A program made the position numbers and the translations under genes. The notes beneath the pieces are model-generated. The model did no database searches. It worked only from the letters and a program-made list of their open reading frames with translations, and was not told where the DNA came from. DNA of 36,521 bases from contig NZ_KI421413.1 of NCBI RefSeq assembly GCF_000472285.1, forward strand, positions 345,852 through 382,372, in the 5' to 3' direction. This DNA comes from Desulfuromonas sp. TF (lineage in GTDB: Bacteria; Desulfobacterota; Desulfuromonadia; Desulfuromonadales; ATBO01). Below are positions 6,856-15,370 of the stretch, in pieces (position 1 is the stretch's first letter; every line of letters starts with the position of its first letter).

Positions 6856-7452
6856 GATGTACCTCCTTTGGTTTTGTTGGTTATGACTGAGAAGCAAATA
6901 TGGTCACGTATAGCAGCCTTTGTGGGAAAGACAAATGACCGCTCGCAATTTCCAAGCTGGAGGACTCTATAGCAGTGTCGATTGGATGCGGAAGGCCAGA
7001 TCCTTTTCAAAGTGATTTCAAGAACATAAACGTTTGGGAGAGCGTGTTCAGGAACCGCTTCCCTCTCCGCCCCCTCCTAAAAATTCTCCGAATGCAAAAC
7101 CGGAAATTAGTTCGGGAGAAGTTCGTAAACGGTGATCGAGCTGGTACATCGATCCGAGGCTAAATGCTGGAATTGTTGAAGCGATCTGATGGGATCCGCA
7201 CAACAAAAAGTGTGGAAAGCGGGATGACTTGACGGGTCTGAAAGTGGGGGTACAGTAAACCCGATGGGACATCCTGTCGGACAGCCCGTGGTTTTCCGTG
7301 GCTGGCAATGGTGTTTCCGGCACCAACGGATACCGATGTATCGCTCATCACAGCCGAAGTCATGGCCGTTCGCACTCGATTTGGTCACGTTCCTCAAGGG
7401 ATAGGAAAGCGAACGTCGGAGCACCAGAGAAATAAAACTCAGGAGGTAAATC
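6856..7452. other. 600-bp gap between divergent P460 and hydrolase genes
   Basis: No convincing gene is seen on either strand. A weak promoter candidate for the hydrolase is TTGACG (7229-7234), 16 bases, TACAGT (7251-7256). If it is used, the leader would be about 190 bases. Frames reading through here have no recognisable motifs. Confidence 0.4.
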
Positions 7453-8361
7453 ATGAAAGCGCAGACCAACCAACCCGCAGGGACAGCAACAATAGCCAAG
7501 GTCGCCTACCGGACGGTGAAGGTCGACAGCCTGGATATCTTCTACCGAGAGGCAGGGTCGAAGGATGCCTCCGCCGTGCTTTTGCTGCACGGCTTCCCGA
7601 CCAGTTCGCACATGTTCCGAAACCTGATTCCGGCGCTGGCCGACGAGTTTTACCTGATTGCGCCGGACTACCCTGGATACGGGAACAGCTCGATGCCGAG
7701 CGTGGACGAGTTCGAGTACACGTTCGATCACCTGGCTGAGGTGATCGAAAAGTTCACGGAGAAGGTCGGACTGAAAAAGTTCGCCCTGTACGTCCAGGAC
7801 TACGGCGCGCCGGTCGGCTACCGCCTTGCTGTCAAGCACCCCGATCGAGTACAGGCTTTGGTGGTACAGAACGGCAACGCCTACGACGAGGGGATCGACA
7901 ACGACTTCTGGAAACCGCTCAAGGCGTACTGGAAGGAGAGGACTGTGGAGCGTGAGAAGCCCCTGCGCGGATTCTTCAACCGCGAAGCTACCATCGGGCA
8001 ATACACCGAGGGGGTCCGGGATAAGGAGGCGATCAGTCCCGACAACTGGAACATCGACCAGCCACTACTCGACCGATCCGGGAACGCCGAGATTCAGCTA
8101 GCTCTGTTCTACAGCTACGGCAGCAATCCGCCGCTTTACCCAAAGTGGCAGGCCTACTTCCGCGAGCATCAGCCGCCGACGCTCATCGCCTGGGGAAAGA
8201 ACGACCCGATCTTCCCGGCAGCCGGCGCCGAGCCGTACAAGAGAGACCTGAAAAATCTGGAGTTCCACCTGCTCGAAACCGGGCACTTTGCGCTTGAGGA
8301 GGACGGCGGCAAGATAGCCGGCCTGATGCGGGATTTCCTCCGTAGAAACGTCAAAAGGTAA
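7453..8361 (+). CDS. Alpha/beta hydrolase of the haloalkane dehalogenase / epoxide hydrolase group
   Basis: A 302-residue alpha/beta hydrolase. The oxyanion-hole motif HGFP is at 46-49. The nucleophile elbow reads YVQDYGAP, so the nucleophile is Asp116 and not Ser, as in haloalkane dehalogenases and epoxide hydrolases. Asp251 (GKNDPIF) and His278 (ETGHFAL) complete the likely triad. No tandem-tyrosine epoxide-hydrolase signature stands out, so the reaction (dehalogenation, epoxide opening or other) cannot be decided. No signal peptide is seen, so it is probably cytoplasmic. The ATG is preceded by a strong CAGGAGGTAAATC. A broken ferredoxin-domain gene follows 18 bases downstream on the same strand and may once have been co-transcribed. 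Confidence 0.88.
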   Translation: MKAQTNQPAGTATIAKVAYRTVKVDSLDIFYREAGSKDASAVLLLHGFPTSSHMFRNLIPALADEFYLIAPDYPGYGNSSMPSVDEFEYTFDHLAEVIEKFTEKVGLKKFALYVQDYGAPVGYRLAVKHPDRVQALVVQNGNAYDEGIDNDFWKPLKAYWKERTVEREKPLRGFFNREATIGQYTEGVRDKEAISPDNWNIDQPLLDRSGNAEIQLALFYSYGSNPPLYPKWQAYFREHQPPTLIAWGKNDPIFPAAGAEPYKRDLKNLEFHLLETGHFALEEDGGKIAGLMRDFLRRNVKR

Positions 8362-8379
8362 TTCCCGGAGAGTCGCCTG

Positions 8380-8576
8380 AACATTTACAGGTCTTGGTTT
8401 GTAGAGAATGAGGTTTATCCCGAATTCGACTGCCGCTCGGGGATCTCCAGACCTGCATGCACGAACTTCTCGAAGGGGAGGTGGACTATGCCGTCGAGCC
8501 GCTGGACCCACCCTATCCGGGCCAAGTTCTGCCCTGCTGCGCCCGGCCCTCGACGGACTTGGTGATCGATGTGTGA
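8380..8576 (+). pseudogene. Frameshifted C-terminal plant-type [2Fe-2S] ferredoxin domain
   Basis: One frame reads ENEVYPEFDCRSGI. After a one-base shift near 8450 the next frame reads QTCMHELLEGEVDY, then PPYPGQVLPCCARP and STDLVIDV before TGA at 8574. Joined, they give FDCRSGI-(C)-xTC, the cysteine motif of plant-type ferredoxins, plus the usual fourth-Cys region LPCCARP. There is no start codon. This is the tail of a larger reductase or ferredoxin fusion whose front part is gone. The cysteine expected directly after SGI is lost at the shift. It is surely non-functional in this form unless the shift is a sequencing error. Confidence 0.7.
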
Positions 8577-8831
8577 TCCTGCTATGGGGCCCCTCCCCTT
8601 CTAGCTTGTTTGATCAAGTAAGTTCTCCCAGATCCTTTTCTCAGTTCCCCTAAGGACAGGCGAGGCCCCAGCCGAAACGATGAAAATTTGTGGTTGCGGG
8701 AGAAGATCTGAACAGCGGAGTTAGACGCTGCGACGATGATCAATCAGAGGCGCCCAATTTACCTCTCACTGTTCTGTTAAGTACAGGATTTCAACACAAC
8801 TATCTGCAACCAATCTGCAACTGCATAATCA

Positions 8832-8865
8832 AAAGGGCTGTAACCCATTAGGGTTACAGCCCTTT
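8832..8865 (-). terminator. Terminator of tRNA-Leu
   Basis: AAAGGGCTGTAACCC (8832-8846) and its exact complement (8851-8865) form a 15-bp stem with a 4-base loop, 7 bases past the 3' end of tRNA-Leu. On the minus strand it ends with Ts (CCCTTTTGATTATG). Confidence 0.75.
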
Positions 8866-8872
8866 AAAATTC

Positions 8873-8959
8873 TGGTGCCGAAGGGGAGACTCGAACTCCC
8901 ACGCGCCTACGCGCACTAGACCCTGAACCTAGCGTGTCTACCAATTCCACCACTTCGGC
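8873..8959 (-). tRNA. tRNA-Leu (anticodon CAG)
   Basis: Read on the minus strand, the 87 bases begin GCCGAAG and end CTTCGGCACCA, giving a perfect 7-bp acceptor stem with a genome-encoded CCA. The anticodon loop TTCAGGG gives CAG, decoding CTG. GTTCGAGTC is the T-loop, and there is a long variable arm as expected for tRNA-Leu. Its 3' end faces the decayed accessory region. Confidence 0.95.
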
Positions 8960-8973
8960 TTGAAGCGAAGGAA

Positions 8974-9002
8974 TATATAGCAAAAGGAATTCTCCATTGC
9001 AA
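8974..9002 (-). promoter_or_regulatory. tRNA-Leu promoter
   Basis: On the minus strand TTGCAA (9002-8997), a 17-base spacer and TATATA (8979-8974) lie just upstream of the tRNA. Confidence 0.6.
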
Positions 9003-9042
9003 CAAAAAAATCGCAGCAACGGGTTTCAACACGAGCCTCGCG

Positions 9043-9070
9043 TTGACTTGAAAGGACCCGTTGATAATCT
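9043..9070 (+). promoter_or_regulatory. Proline dehydrogenase promoter
   Basis: TTGACT (9043-9048), 16 bases and TAATCT (9065-9070). This placement would make a TTG start at 9061 impossible and supports the start at 9121. Confidence 0.45.
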
Positions 9071-9120
9071 TTAAGTGGAGGGATTCCAGGCATTCCGACC
9101 ATTTCAGAGATGAGGAAAAG

Positions 9121-10035
9121 TTGAGTCTATTTCGCCAGACCCTCCTGTTCCTTTCCCAGCGCAAGGAGCTGGAGGAATTCTTCAAACACAACCCCTTGGC
9201 CCAGCAGGCTCGAAGTCGTTTTGTGGCCGGCGACACCCGGGCAGAGGCCCTGGAGGTCACCCGGAAGCTCAATGCGGAAGGGTTCAGCGTCACCCTCGAT
9301 TATCTGGGAGAGGAAGTCATCGATCCGGACCAGGCCAGGGAGGCCTCTGAAGAGTATGCGGGAGCTGTGGAGGAGGCGGCGGCGGCGGGATTGAATACGG
9401 GAATTTCCGTCAAGCTCTCCCATCTTGGCGTCCGCATCGATGAGCAGCTCGCCTTTTCCAACCTGATGAACGTGGTCGAGAGGGCCGCGCGCGTCGACCG
9501 CTTCGTCCGGGTAGACATGGAGGGGTCGGACCTCACCGACGTCACCCTGAAGCTCGTCAGCAGAGTTCGTCAGTCGACGCCGAACATAGGTACCGTCATC
9601 CAGTCCTATCTGCGCCGCAGCGATGCCGATATCGCCTCCCTCAACAGGGAGAAAATTCCCGTTCGCCTGGTCAAGGGGGCTTATCTTGAACCGGAGGAAA
9701 TCGCTTTTCAGAACGAAGAAGAGGTGGTCCTCTACTACATGCGCCTGACCGAAGCGCTGATCCACAGCGGCACCCGGCCCGCTTTCGCCACCCACGATAC
9801 AAAGCTGATCGAATTCGTCATTGACCTGGCCGACATCTTCGGCCTGAAAAAAACCGATTTCGAATTCCAGATGCTCTATGGAATCAGCAACGAACTGCAG
9901 AAAAATCTCATCGCCGACGGATACCGGGTGCGGGTTTATCTTCCCTACGGCGACGACTGGTATGGCTATTTCATGCGCCGGCTGGCCGAACGCCCAGCGA
10001 ACCTGTGGTTTCTCCTGCGGCACTGGAAGAAATAA
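9121..10035 (+). CDS. Monofunctional proline dehydrogenase
   Basis: A 304-residue FAD-dependent enzyme that oxidises proline to pyrroline-5-carboxylate. Family signatures are visible: VRVDMEGSD, RLVKGAYLEP, FATHD, FEFQMLYGI and the C-terminal YFMRRLAERPANL, whose arginines bind the proline carboxylate. Length matches the monofunctional bacterial enzymes of Thermus and Bacillus type. A TTG start at 9121 (SLFRQTLLFLSQ) is preferred, with GATGAGGAAAAG just before it. A longer reading from 9061 would begin inside the likely promoter. No pyrroline-5-carboxylate dehydrogenase gene is adjacent; it must be encoded elsewhere. The enzyme would feed electrons to quinones at the membrane. Confidence 0.88.
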   Translation: MSLFRQTLLFLSQRKELEEFFKHNPLAQQARSRFVAGDTRAEALEVTRKLNAEGFSVTLDYLGEEVIDPDQAREASEEYAGAVEEAAAAGLNTGISVKLSHLGVRIDEQLAFSNLMNVVERAARVDRFVRVDMEGSDLTDVTLKLVSRVRQSTPNIGTVIQSYLRRSDADIASLNREKIPVRLVKGAYLEPEEIAFQNEEEVVLYYMRLTEALIHSGTRPAFATHDTKLIEFVIDLADIFGLKKTDFEFQMLYGISNELQKNLIADGYRVRVYLPYGDDWYGYFMRRLAERPANLWFLLRHWKK

Positions 10036-10038
10036 ATC

Positions 10039-10079
10039 AGCTTTAAGCTTTAAGCTTGAAGCTTACAGCTTAAGGCTTT
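10039..10079. repeat. AGCTTTA/AGCTTGA direct and inverted repeats between convergent genes
   Basis: Iterated AAGCTT-type units (AGCTTTAAGCTTTAAGCTTG, then AAGCTTACAGCTTAAGGC) lie between the ends of the convergent proline dehydrogenase and NFACT genes. The last units code for the NFACT C-terminus. The inverted units can fold into hairpins and may act as a bidirectional terminator. Confidence 0.45.
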
Positions 10080-11725
10080 AACGGCTTCACCACCACCGTC
10101 CGATAGCGCTCCACAGTGACCAGCCCCGGCCTCGCCCCTTTCGGCTTGCGCACCCACTTGCCCTCGGCGACCATCACCTCAACCTTTCCGGCCTCCTTTC
10201 CCCGTGAATACGCGGCGGCGATAGATGCGGCATGGAGCACATCCGCCTCGGGAATCTCGCCCCGGTGCGCTCCCCTCTTCAGAACCAGGTGACACCCAGG
10301 CATGTTGTGGGCATGGAACCAGAGATCGTCGGGACCGCTCACCTGTCGGCTGATATGATCGTTGCCGCGGTTGTTCTTTCCCCAGCAGATCTCGAAACCG
10401 CCGGGACTCAGGGTACGGCGAAGCTGCTCCTGCGGACCGGCGGCGACGGTTCTGCGCCCCGGTTCGGAGCGGGTGCGGATCTTTCCGGCGGCAGCCAGCT
10501 CCCGTCGGATCGCCTCCAGCTCTTCCGCTCCCTCGGCCTCCTCCAGTGCCAGAGCCGCACCTTCCAGCCACTCCATCTCGCCCAGGGTCTCGGCACGGCG
10601 ACGTTCAGTATGTTCAAGGCCTCTTTTCCCCTTGCGATGCAGTTTGAAGAAGCGCTCTGCGTTCTCCTGCGGCGTGAGGGCAGGATCCAGAGGGAGGGTG
10701 ACCGGTGCCGGCGGGTCGGCGTACCAGTCATCGAGAACGACTTCCGCCATTCCTCTTTTAAGGCGATGCAGATTAGCCAGTAGAAGATCCCCCAATTCGC
10801 GCTGGCGTTCGGACCGAAGCGCCTTGTCGCGCTCGTCCTCGATATGCCTCAGGCGCTTGCGAAGGCGCTGCAGTTCCTTGCGCACGACCCGCTCCAGTTC
10901 CTCCCTGCCGCCGCCGAAGACTTCGGCTTCTCCGCGGTAAAAGGCGTCGGCGGCAACCGAGGGGCTGGGAAAGGTTTCGATCCGCTCCGGAGTGATGTAC
11001 TCCGGGAGATACGCCGCAAGCACTTGTTTTCCATCCCGGACTCCGATCCAAGGAGTGAGGTCGCGCGCCAGCCAGCGCTCCCTGAACCGGCCGAGAACCT
11101 CTTCGGGCGATTTGCCCCGCGCGACGGCTGCCGTCAGGTCTGCAGCGACCAGTGGGGTCATGGGGGAGAGGTTTTCCAGGATCCATGAGTTGAAATCGCG
11201 GCCGGCGGGAATCTCGGGGAGGCCCTCGGCGAGGTCGAGACGGCGGGGCTGTTCGGGAGCCCGGTAGGGAAGCCCAGGCAGAACCTCCCTTCCCTCCCCC
11301 TCCCATGCGATGCGGTGAAGGGCGTCCACGATGCGGTCATGGGAATCGAGAAGGATCAGGTTGGGGCGCTGGCCGAGCAGTTCGGCCATCAGGGTCCATC
11401 GCTCACCGTCGCCGCCCGCAAAGAGCAGGCGGACGATCCTCTCGCCGGGCAGCCGCTCGAGCTCCAGCAGTCGGCTAAGGCGCGAGCGCAGCAATTGACA
11501 GAACCGCGGCGGCGCGGCAGGATTGGGCAGCTTTTCTTCGGTGAGATGGATGCGCCCCGCTCCGGGGGCGGCACAGAGGAACAGTCGCAGATTTTCCCGA
11601 CCGTTCCAGAGGCGCAGGAGAAGTTGCTCCGGTCCGGGCTGATGTATTTTGCTCACGGCCGCGCCGCGTATTTTTTCCCGCAGTTCAGCGGCCACGGCTT
11701 CGATGAAGAGGATATCCATGGACAT
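10070..11725 (-). CDS. NFACT-family protein (RqcH/FbpA-like)
   Basis: A 551-residue NFACT protein. The N-terminal NFACT-N domain runs to about residue 240, with the typical opening SMDILFIEAV. Charged coiled-coil helices follow (about 260-420). The C-terminal NFACT-R (DUF814) domain includes ICWGKNNRGND, GPDDLWFHAHNMPGCHLVL and the final VERYRTVVVKP. Family members (RqcH, Rqc2/NEMF) bind stalled 50S subunits and, in B. subtilis, add alanine tails to trapped peptides. The Asp-Arg pair needed by RqcH appears here as Glu-Arg (GERIV), so tailing activity is uncertain. The start is placed at ATG 11725; ATG 11719 (MDILF) is also possible and neither has a strong ribosome site. Convergent with proline dehydrogenase. 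Confidence 0.85.
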   Translation of the reverse strand: MSMDILFIEAVAAELREKIRGAAVSKIHQPGPEQLLLRLWNGRENLRLFLCAAPGAGRIHLTEEKLPNPAAPPRFCQLLRSRLSRLLELERLPGERIVRLLFAGGDGERWTLMAELLGQRPNLILLDSHDRIVDALHRIAWEGEGREVLPGLPYRAPEQPRRLDLAEGLPEIPAGRDFNSWILENLSPMTPLVAADLTAAVARGKSPEEVLGRFRERWLARDLTPWIGVRDGKQVLAAYLPEYITPERIETFPSPSVAADAFYRGEAEVFGGGREELERVVRKELQRLRKRLRHIEDERDKALRSERQRELGDLLLANLHRLKRGMAEVVLDDWYADPPAPVTLPLDPALTPQENAERFFKLHRKGKRGLEHTERRRAETLGEMEWLEGAALALEEAEGAEELEAIRRELAAAGKIRTRSEPGRRTVAAGPQEQLRRTLSPGGFEICWGKNNRGNDHISRQVSGPDDLWFHAHNMPGCHLVLKRGAHRGEIPEADVLHAASIAAAYSRGKEAGKVEVMVAEGKWVRKPKGARPGLVTVERYRTVVVKPLKP

Positions 11726-11855
11726 GGGACTGAGATTAGATGAAACCGGAGGCTTGAGCAAGGGAATCAGGACGGCCGGATCGAGGAAGCTGCGAGATCC
11801 GCGGAATTCGTTATAGTATGTGAATCCAAGGGTTTATTCTCCAGGCATTATATTC

Positions 11856-13255
<1,400 letters not shown>

Positions 13256-13290
13256 TACCCTGCATCAACGACTGCTTCGTAAAGAATGAA

Positions 13291-13322
13291 AAGGCAGGTC
13301 CGTCCCAGGACCTGCCTTTTTT
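13291..13322 (+). terminator. Terminator of metY
   Basis: AAGGCAGGTCC (13291-13301) pairs perfectly with GGACCTGCCTT (13308-13318), and six Ts follow the stem from 13317. A classic rho-independent terminator. Confidence 0.85.
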
Positions 13323-13457
13323 ACCCAATTTTTCCATCCGGCGTGTTATGATGCCTGCCATCATCAATCAGGACAAAACGACTTCAGACGCTCCGACGAT
13401 CTAGACCTGCCATCCTTGTGGCGCGCCCCTGCGCGCCTCTTCAATTTGACACTGATT

Positions 13458-14348
13458 ATGGCCGAGCGCACCGCAAAAAATCTCTTTGAATATGCCCTTT
13501 TTCTGGTTTTCGTCTTTGCCGCCAGACTTCTCCCCCGCGGAGCCGCACTGGCTCTTGGCGGACACATAGGGCGGGTCTGCCAGTTTCTGATCCCGAAGAA
13601 ACGTAAACTCGCCTACGACAATATCCACAGGGCTTTTCCTGAGATGTCCGCCTCGGAGGTGAAAGTTATTGTCTCAGAAACCTTCCGCAATCTCGGCATC
13701 AGCGGCATGGAGATGTTGACCCTGAACCGTTTCGAATCAGAGCAGGACCTGCAGAAAAACTTTGACATCACTGGCCTCGAACATCTGCGCGAGGCCTATG
13801 ATCTGAACCGGGGAGTCTTTCTGCTGACCGGACATATCGGATTCTGGGAGGTAGGCACCTTCCTCCTTCCCAAGGTGGGGTTCCCCGCCGATTTTGTCGC
13901 AAAGAAGATGAAGAACCCGTATGTCGACAAGTATTTTCAGCGCATGCGGGAAGCCGGCGGCGGCCGCTGCCTGGACAGTAAAAAAGGAGCGAGGCGGATC
14001 ATCCGTTCCCTCGGGGAGAAACGGGGAGTAGCCATCCTTCTGGATCAGCACATCTCCCGCAACGAGGCTGTGGTGGTTGATTTTTTCGGCCGCAAGGCCT
14101 GCACCACACCCGTCATCGCTCAGATCGCCATGAAAAACGGGATCCCCGTGGTCCCCCTTTTCTCCTACCGAACCCGGGATTACAGGCACAATATCGTGAT
14201 CGAGCCGATGGTCCTCTTCCCCGACGAATCCGGCGAGGAAGCGGTCGTTCGCAATACGGCCCTGCTCACGGCAAAAATCGAGGAGGCGGTCCGCCGGGAT
14301 CCTGCCCAGTGGTTCTGGGTTCACCGCCGATGGCGGGACCTGGGATGA
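13458..14348 (+). CDS. LpxL/HtrB-family acyltransferase
   Basis: A 296-residue member of the lysophospholipid/lipid A acyltransferase family. A membrane anchor lies at residues 9-25 (LFEYALFLVFVFAARLL). The catalytic H(x)4E motif is His126-Glu131 in LTGHIGFWEVG. ILLDQHI, FFGRKACTT and the closing WFWVHRRW are typical of LpxL/LpxM. The enzyme probably adds a secondary acyl chain to lipid A at the inner membrane, but some members in deltaproteobacteria act on other lipids. Start: ATG 13458 (MAERTAKN) is preferred over an upstream TTG at 13416, although its ribosome site is poor. The stop overlaps the start of trmL by 4 bases (ATGA), so the two are translationally coupled. Confidence 0.85.
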   Translation: MAERTAKNLFEYALFLVFVFAARLLPRGAALALGGHIGRVCQFLIPKKRKLAYDNIHRAFPEMSASEVKVIVSETFRNLGISGMEMLTLNRFESEQDLQKNFDITGLEHLREAYDLNRGVFLLTGHIGFWEVGTFLLPKVGFPADFVAKKMKNPYVDKYFQRMREAGGGRCLDSKKGARRIIRSLGEKRGVAILLDQHISRNEAVVVDFFGRKACTTPVIAQIAMKNGIPVVPLFSYRTRDYRHNIVIEPMVLFPDESGEEAVVRNTALLTAKIEEAVRRDPAQWFWVHRRWRDLG

Positions 14349-14824
14349 TGATCCCTCATCCCTCTTTCCATATCGTACTGATCGAACCGGAGATCCCCCC
14401 CAATACAGGCAACATCGCGCGTCTGTGCGGGGCCACCGGGACGGTTCTGCACCTGGTGGGAAAGCTCGGCTTTTCCATCGACGACAAGCATCTCAGGCGG
14501 GCGGGGCTCGATTACTGGGAGGCGGTGGATGTGCAAAGGTGGGGGAGTCTTGAGGAGCTGCAGCAGGCGTTTCCCCTAGGCCGCTGGTGGTATACCTCGA
14601 AAAAGGGAGTCAAATCCTATGTCGAGGCGGATTTCCGACCCGGCGATTTTATCGTTTTCGGCAAGGAAACCCTGGGGCTTCCGGAAAAGCTCCTTGCCGC
14701 CCATCCCGAAAAGACCCTTCGCATCCCCATCTTCTCTCCCGTCGTCCGCAGTCTAAATCTCTCCACCGCGGCAGGAATAGTTCTGTACGAAGCCCTGCGA
14801 CAGAGCGGACGACTGAGCGACTGA
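14345..14824 (+). CDS. trmL: tRNA (cytidine/uridine-2'-O-)-methyltransferase TrmL
   Basis: A 159-residue SPOUT methyltransferase. It shows the SpoU-family motifs in order: PEIPPNTGNIARLC near the N-terminus, VFGKETLGLP, and IPIFSPVVRSLNLSTAAGI forming the trefoil knot that binds SAM. Small single-domain size fits TrmL (YibK), which methylates the wobble base 34 of tRNA-Leu isoacceptors. The start at 14345 overlaps the preceding stop in an ATGA; the window has a longer frame from 14309 that lies inside the acyltransferase gene. The last codons fall in an 8-base tandem repeat that includes the stop. Convergent with ogt. Confidence 0.92.
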   Translation: MMIPHPSFHIVLIEPEIPPNTGNIARLCGATGTVLHLVGKLGFSIDDKHLRRAGLDYWEAVDVQRWGSLEELQQAFPLGRWWYTSKKGVKSYVEADFRPGDFIVFGKETLGLPEKLLAAHPEKTLRIPIFSPVVRSLNLSTAAGIVLYEALRQSGRLSD

Positions 14825-14832
14825 GCGACTGA
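14811..14832. repeat. 8-bp tandem repeat across the trmL stop
   Basis: GACTGAGC occurs twice, followed by GACTGA. The repeat contains the trmL stop codon, so copy number changes would alter only the last residues. Confidence 0.6.
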
Positions 14833-14842
14833 CCACTTATCC

Positions 14843-15370
14843 TTATAATTGCAGCCGCTCGTGCTCAAGCAGCCACTCCTTTGTCGCGATCCCCTCCCCT
14901 CCCGAATATCCCGTCATTTTCCCTCCCCTCCCGACCACCCGATGGCAGGGAATGACGAGGGGCAGAGGATTTGTGGCCATCGCCCGACCCACGGCCCGGG
15001 CGGCACCCGGACTCCCGACGGCAGCCGCCAGCTCGCCATAGGTGACGGTCGTTCCGTATGGAACCCCGACCAGCTGCCGCAGGACGGCCGAGGAAAAGGG
15101 GGGAATCCCGGGCAGTTCCAAGGGCAGATCAAAATCGCGCCTCTCGCCCCGGAAATATTCCTCAAACTGACGCTGCGCCTCGGCAAGAAGGGAGTTTTCG
15201 CCTGGCGCCGCCACCGGGTACCCCTCGGCAATGCGCCCGCGCACCTCCTCTTCGGAGGGATGGGAGACGACGGCAGCCAAGCCCTCCCTTCCCGCCACCA
15301 GACCGAGCCATCCGATGGGGGAGCGGCACAAGCCGAAAATATGTCCGTCCGCTGTCGATATCCTCTTCAT
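14843..15370 (-). CDS. ogt: Methylated-DNA-protein cysteine methyltransferase
   Basis: A 175-residue DNA repair protein that takes the methyl group from O6-methylguanine onto its own cysteine. The active site VIPCHRVV has Cys142 as acceptor. The helix-turn-helix DNA-binding part includes VPYGTTVTYGELA and ARAVGRAMATNPLP, with RAVGRAM holding the arginine finger. There is no Ada-type zinc domain, so it is the Ogt form. The start codon lies in an ATGA overlap with the murJ stop and has GAGGAAAGA just upstream, giving translational coupling to murJ. A longer frame beginning at 15571 lies inside murJ and is not supported. Confidence 0.93.
   Translation of the reverse strand: MKRISTADGHIFGLCRSPIGWLGLVAGREGLAAVVSHPSEEEVRGRIAEGYPVAAPGENSLLAEAQRQFEEYFRGERRDFDLPLELPGIPPFSSAVLRQLVGVPYGTTVTYGELAAAVGSPGAARAVGRAMATNPLPLVIPCHRVVGRGGKMTGYSGGEGIATKEWLLEHERLQL

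Noticed and set aside
6856-7000. Cyclic di-GMP (GEMM) riboswitch before the P460 genes
   Set aside because: Such riboswitches are common before cytochrome genes in Geobacter, but the conserved core sequence is not present in this leader.
9061-9120. Extended N-terminus of proline dehydrogenase from a TTG at 9061
   Set aside because: That TTG lies within the predicted promoter, and the extra residues do not fit the family start. The TTG at 9121 is better placed.
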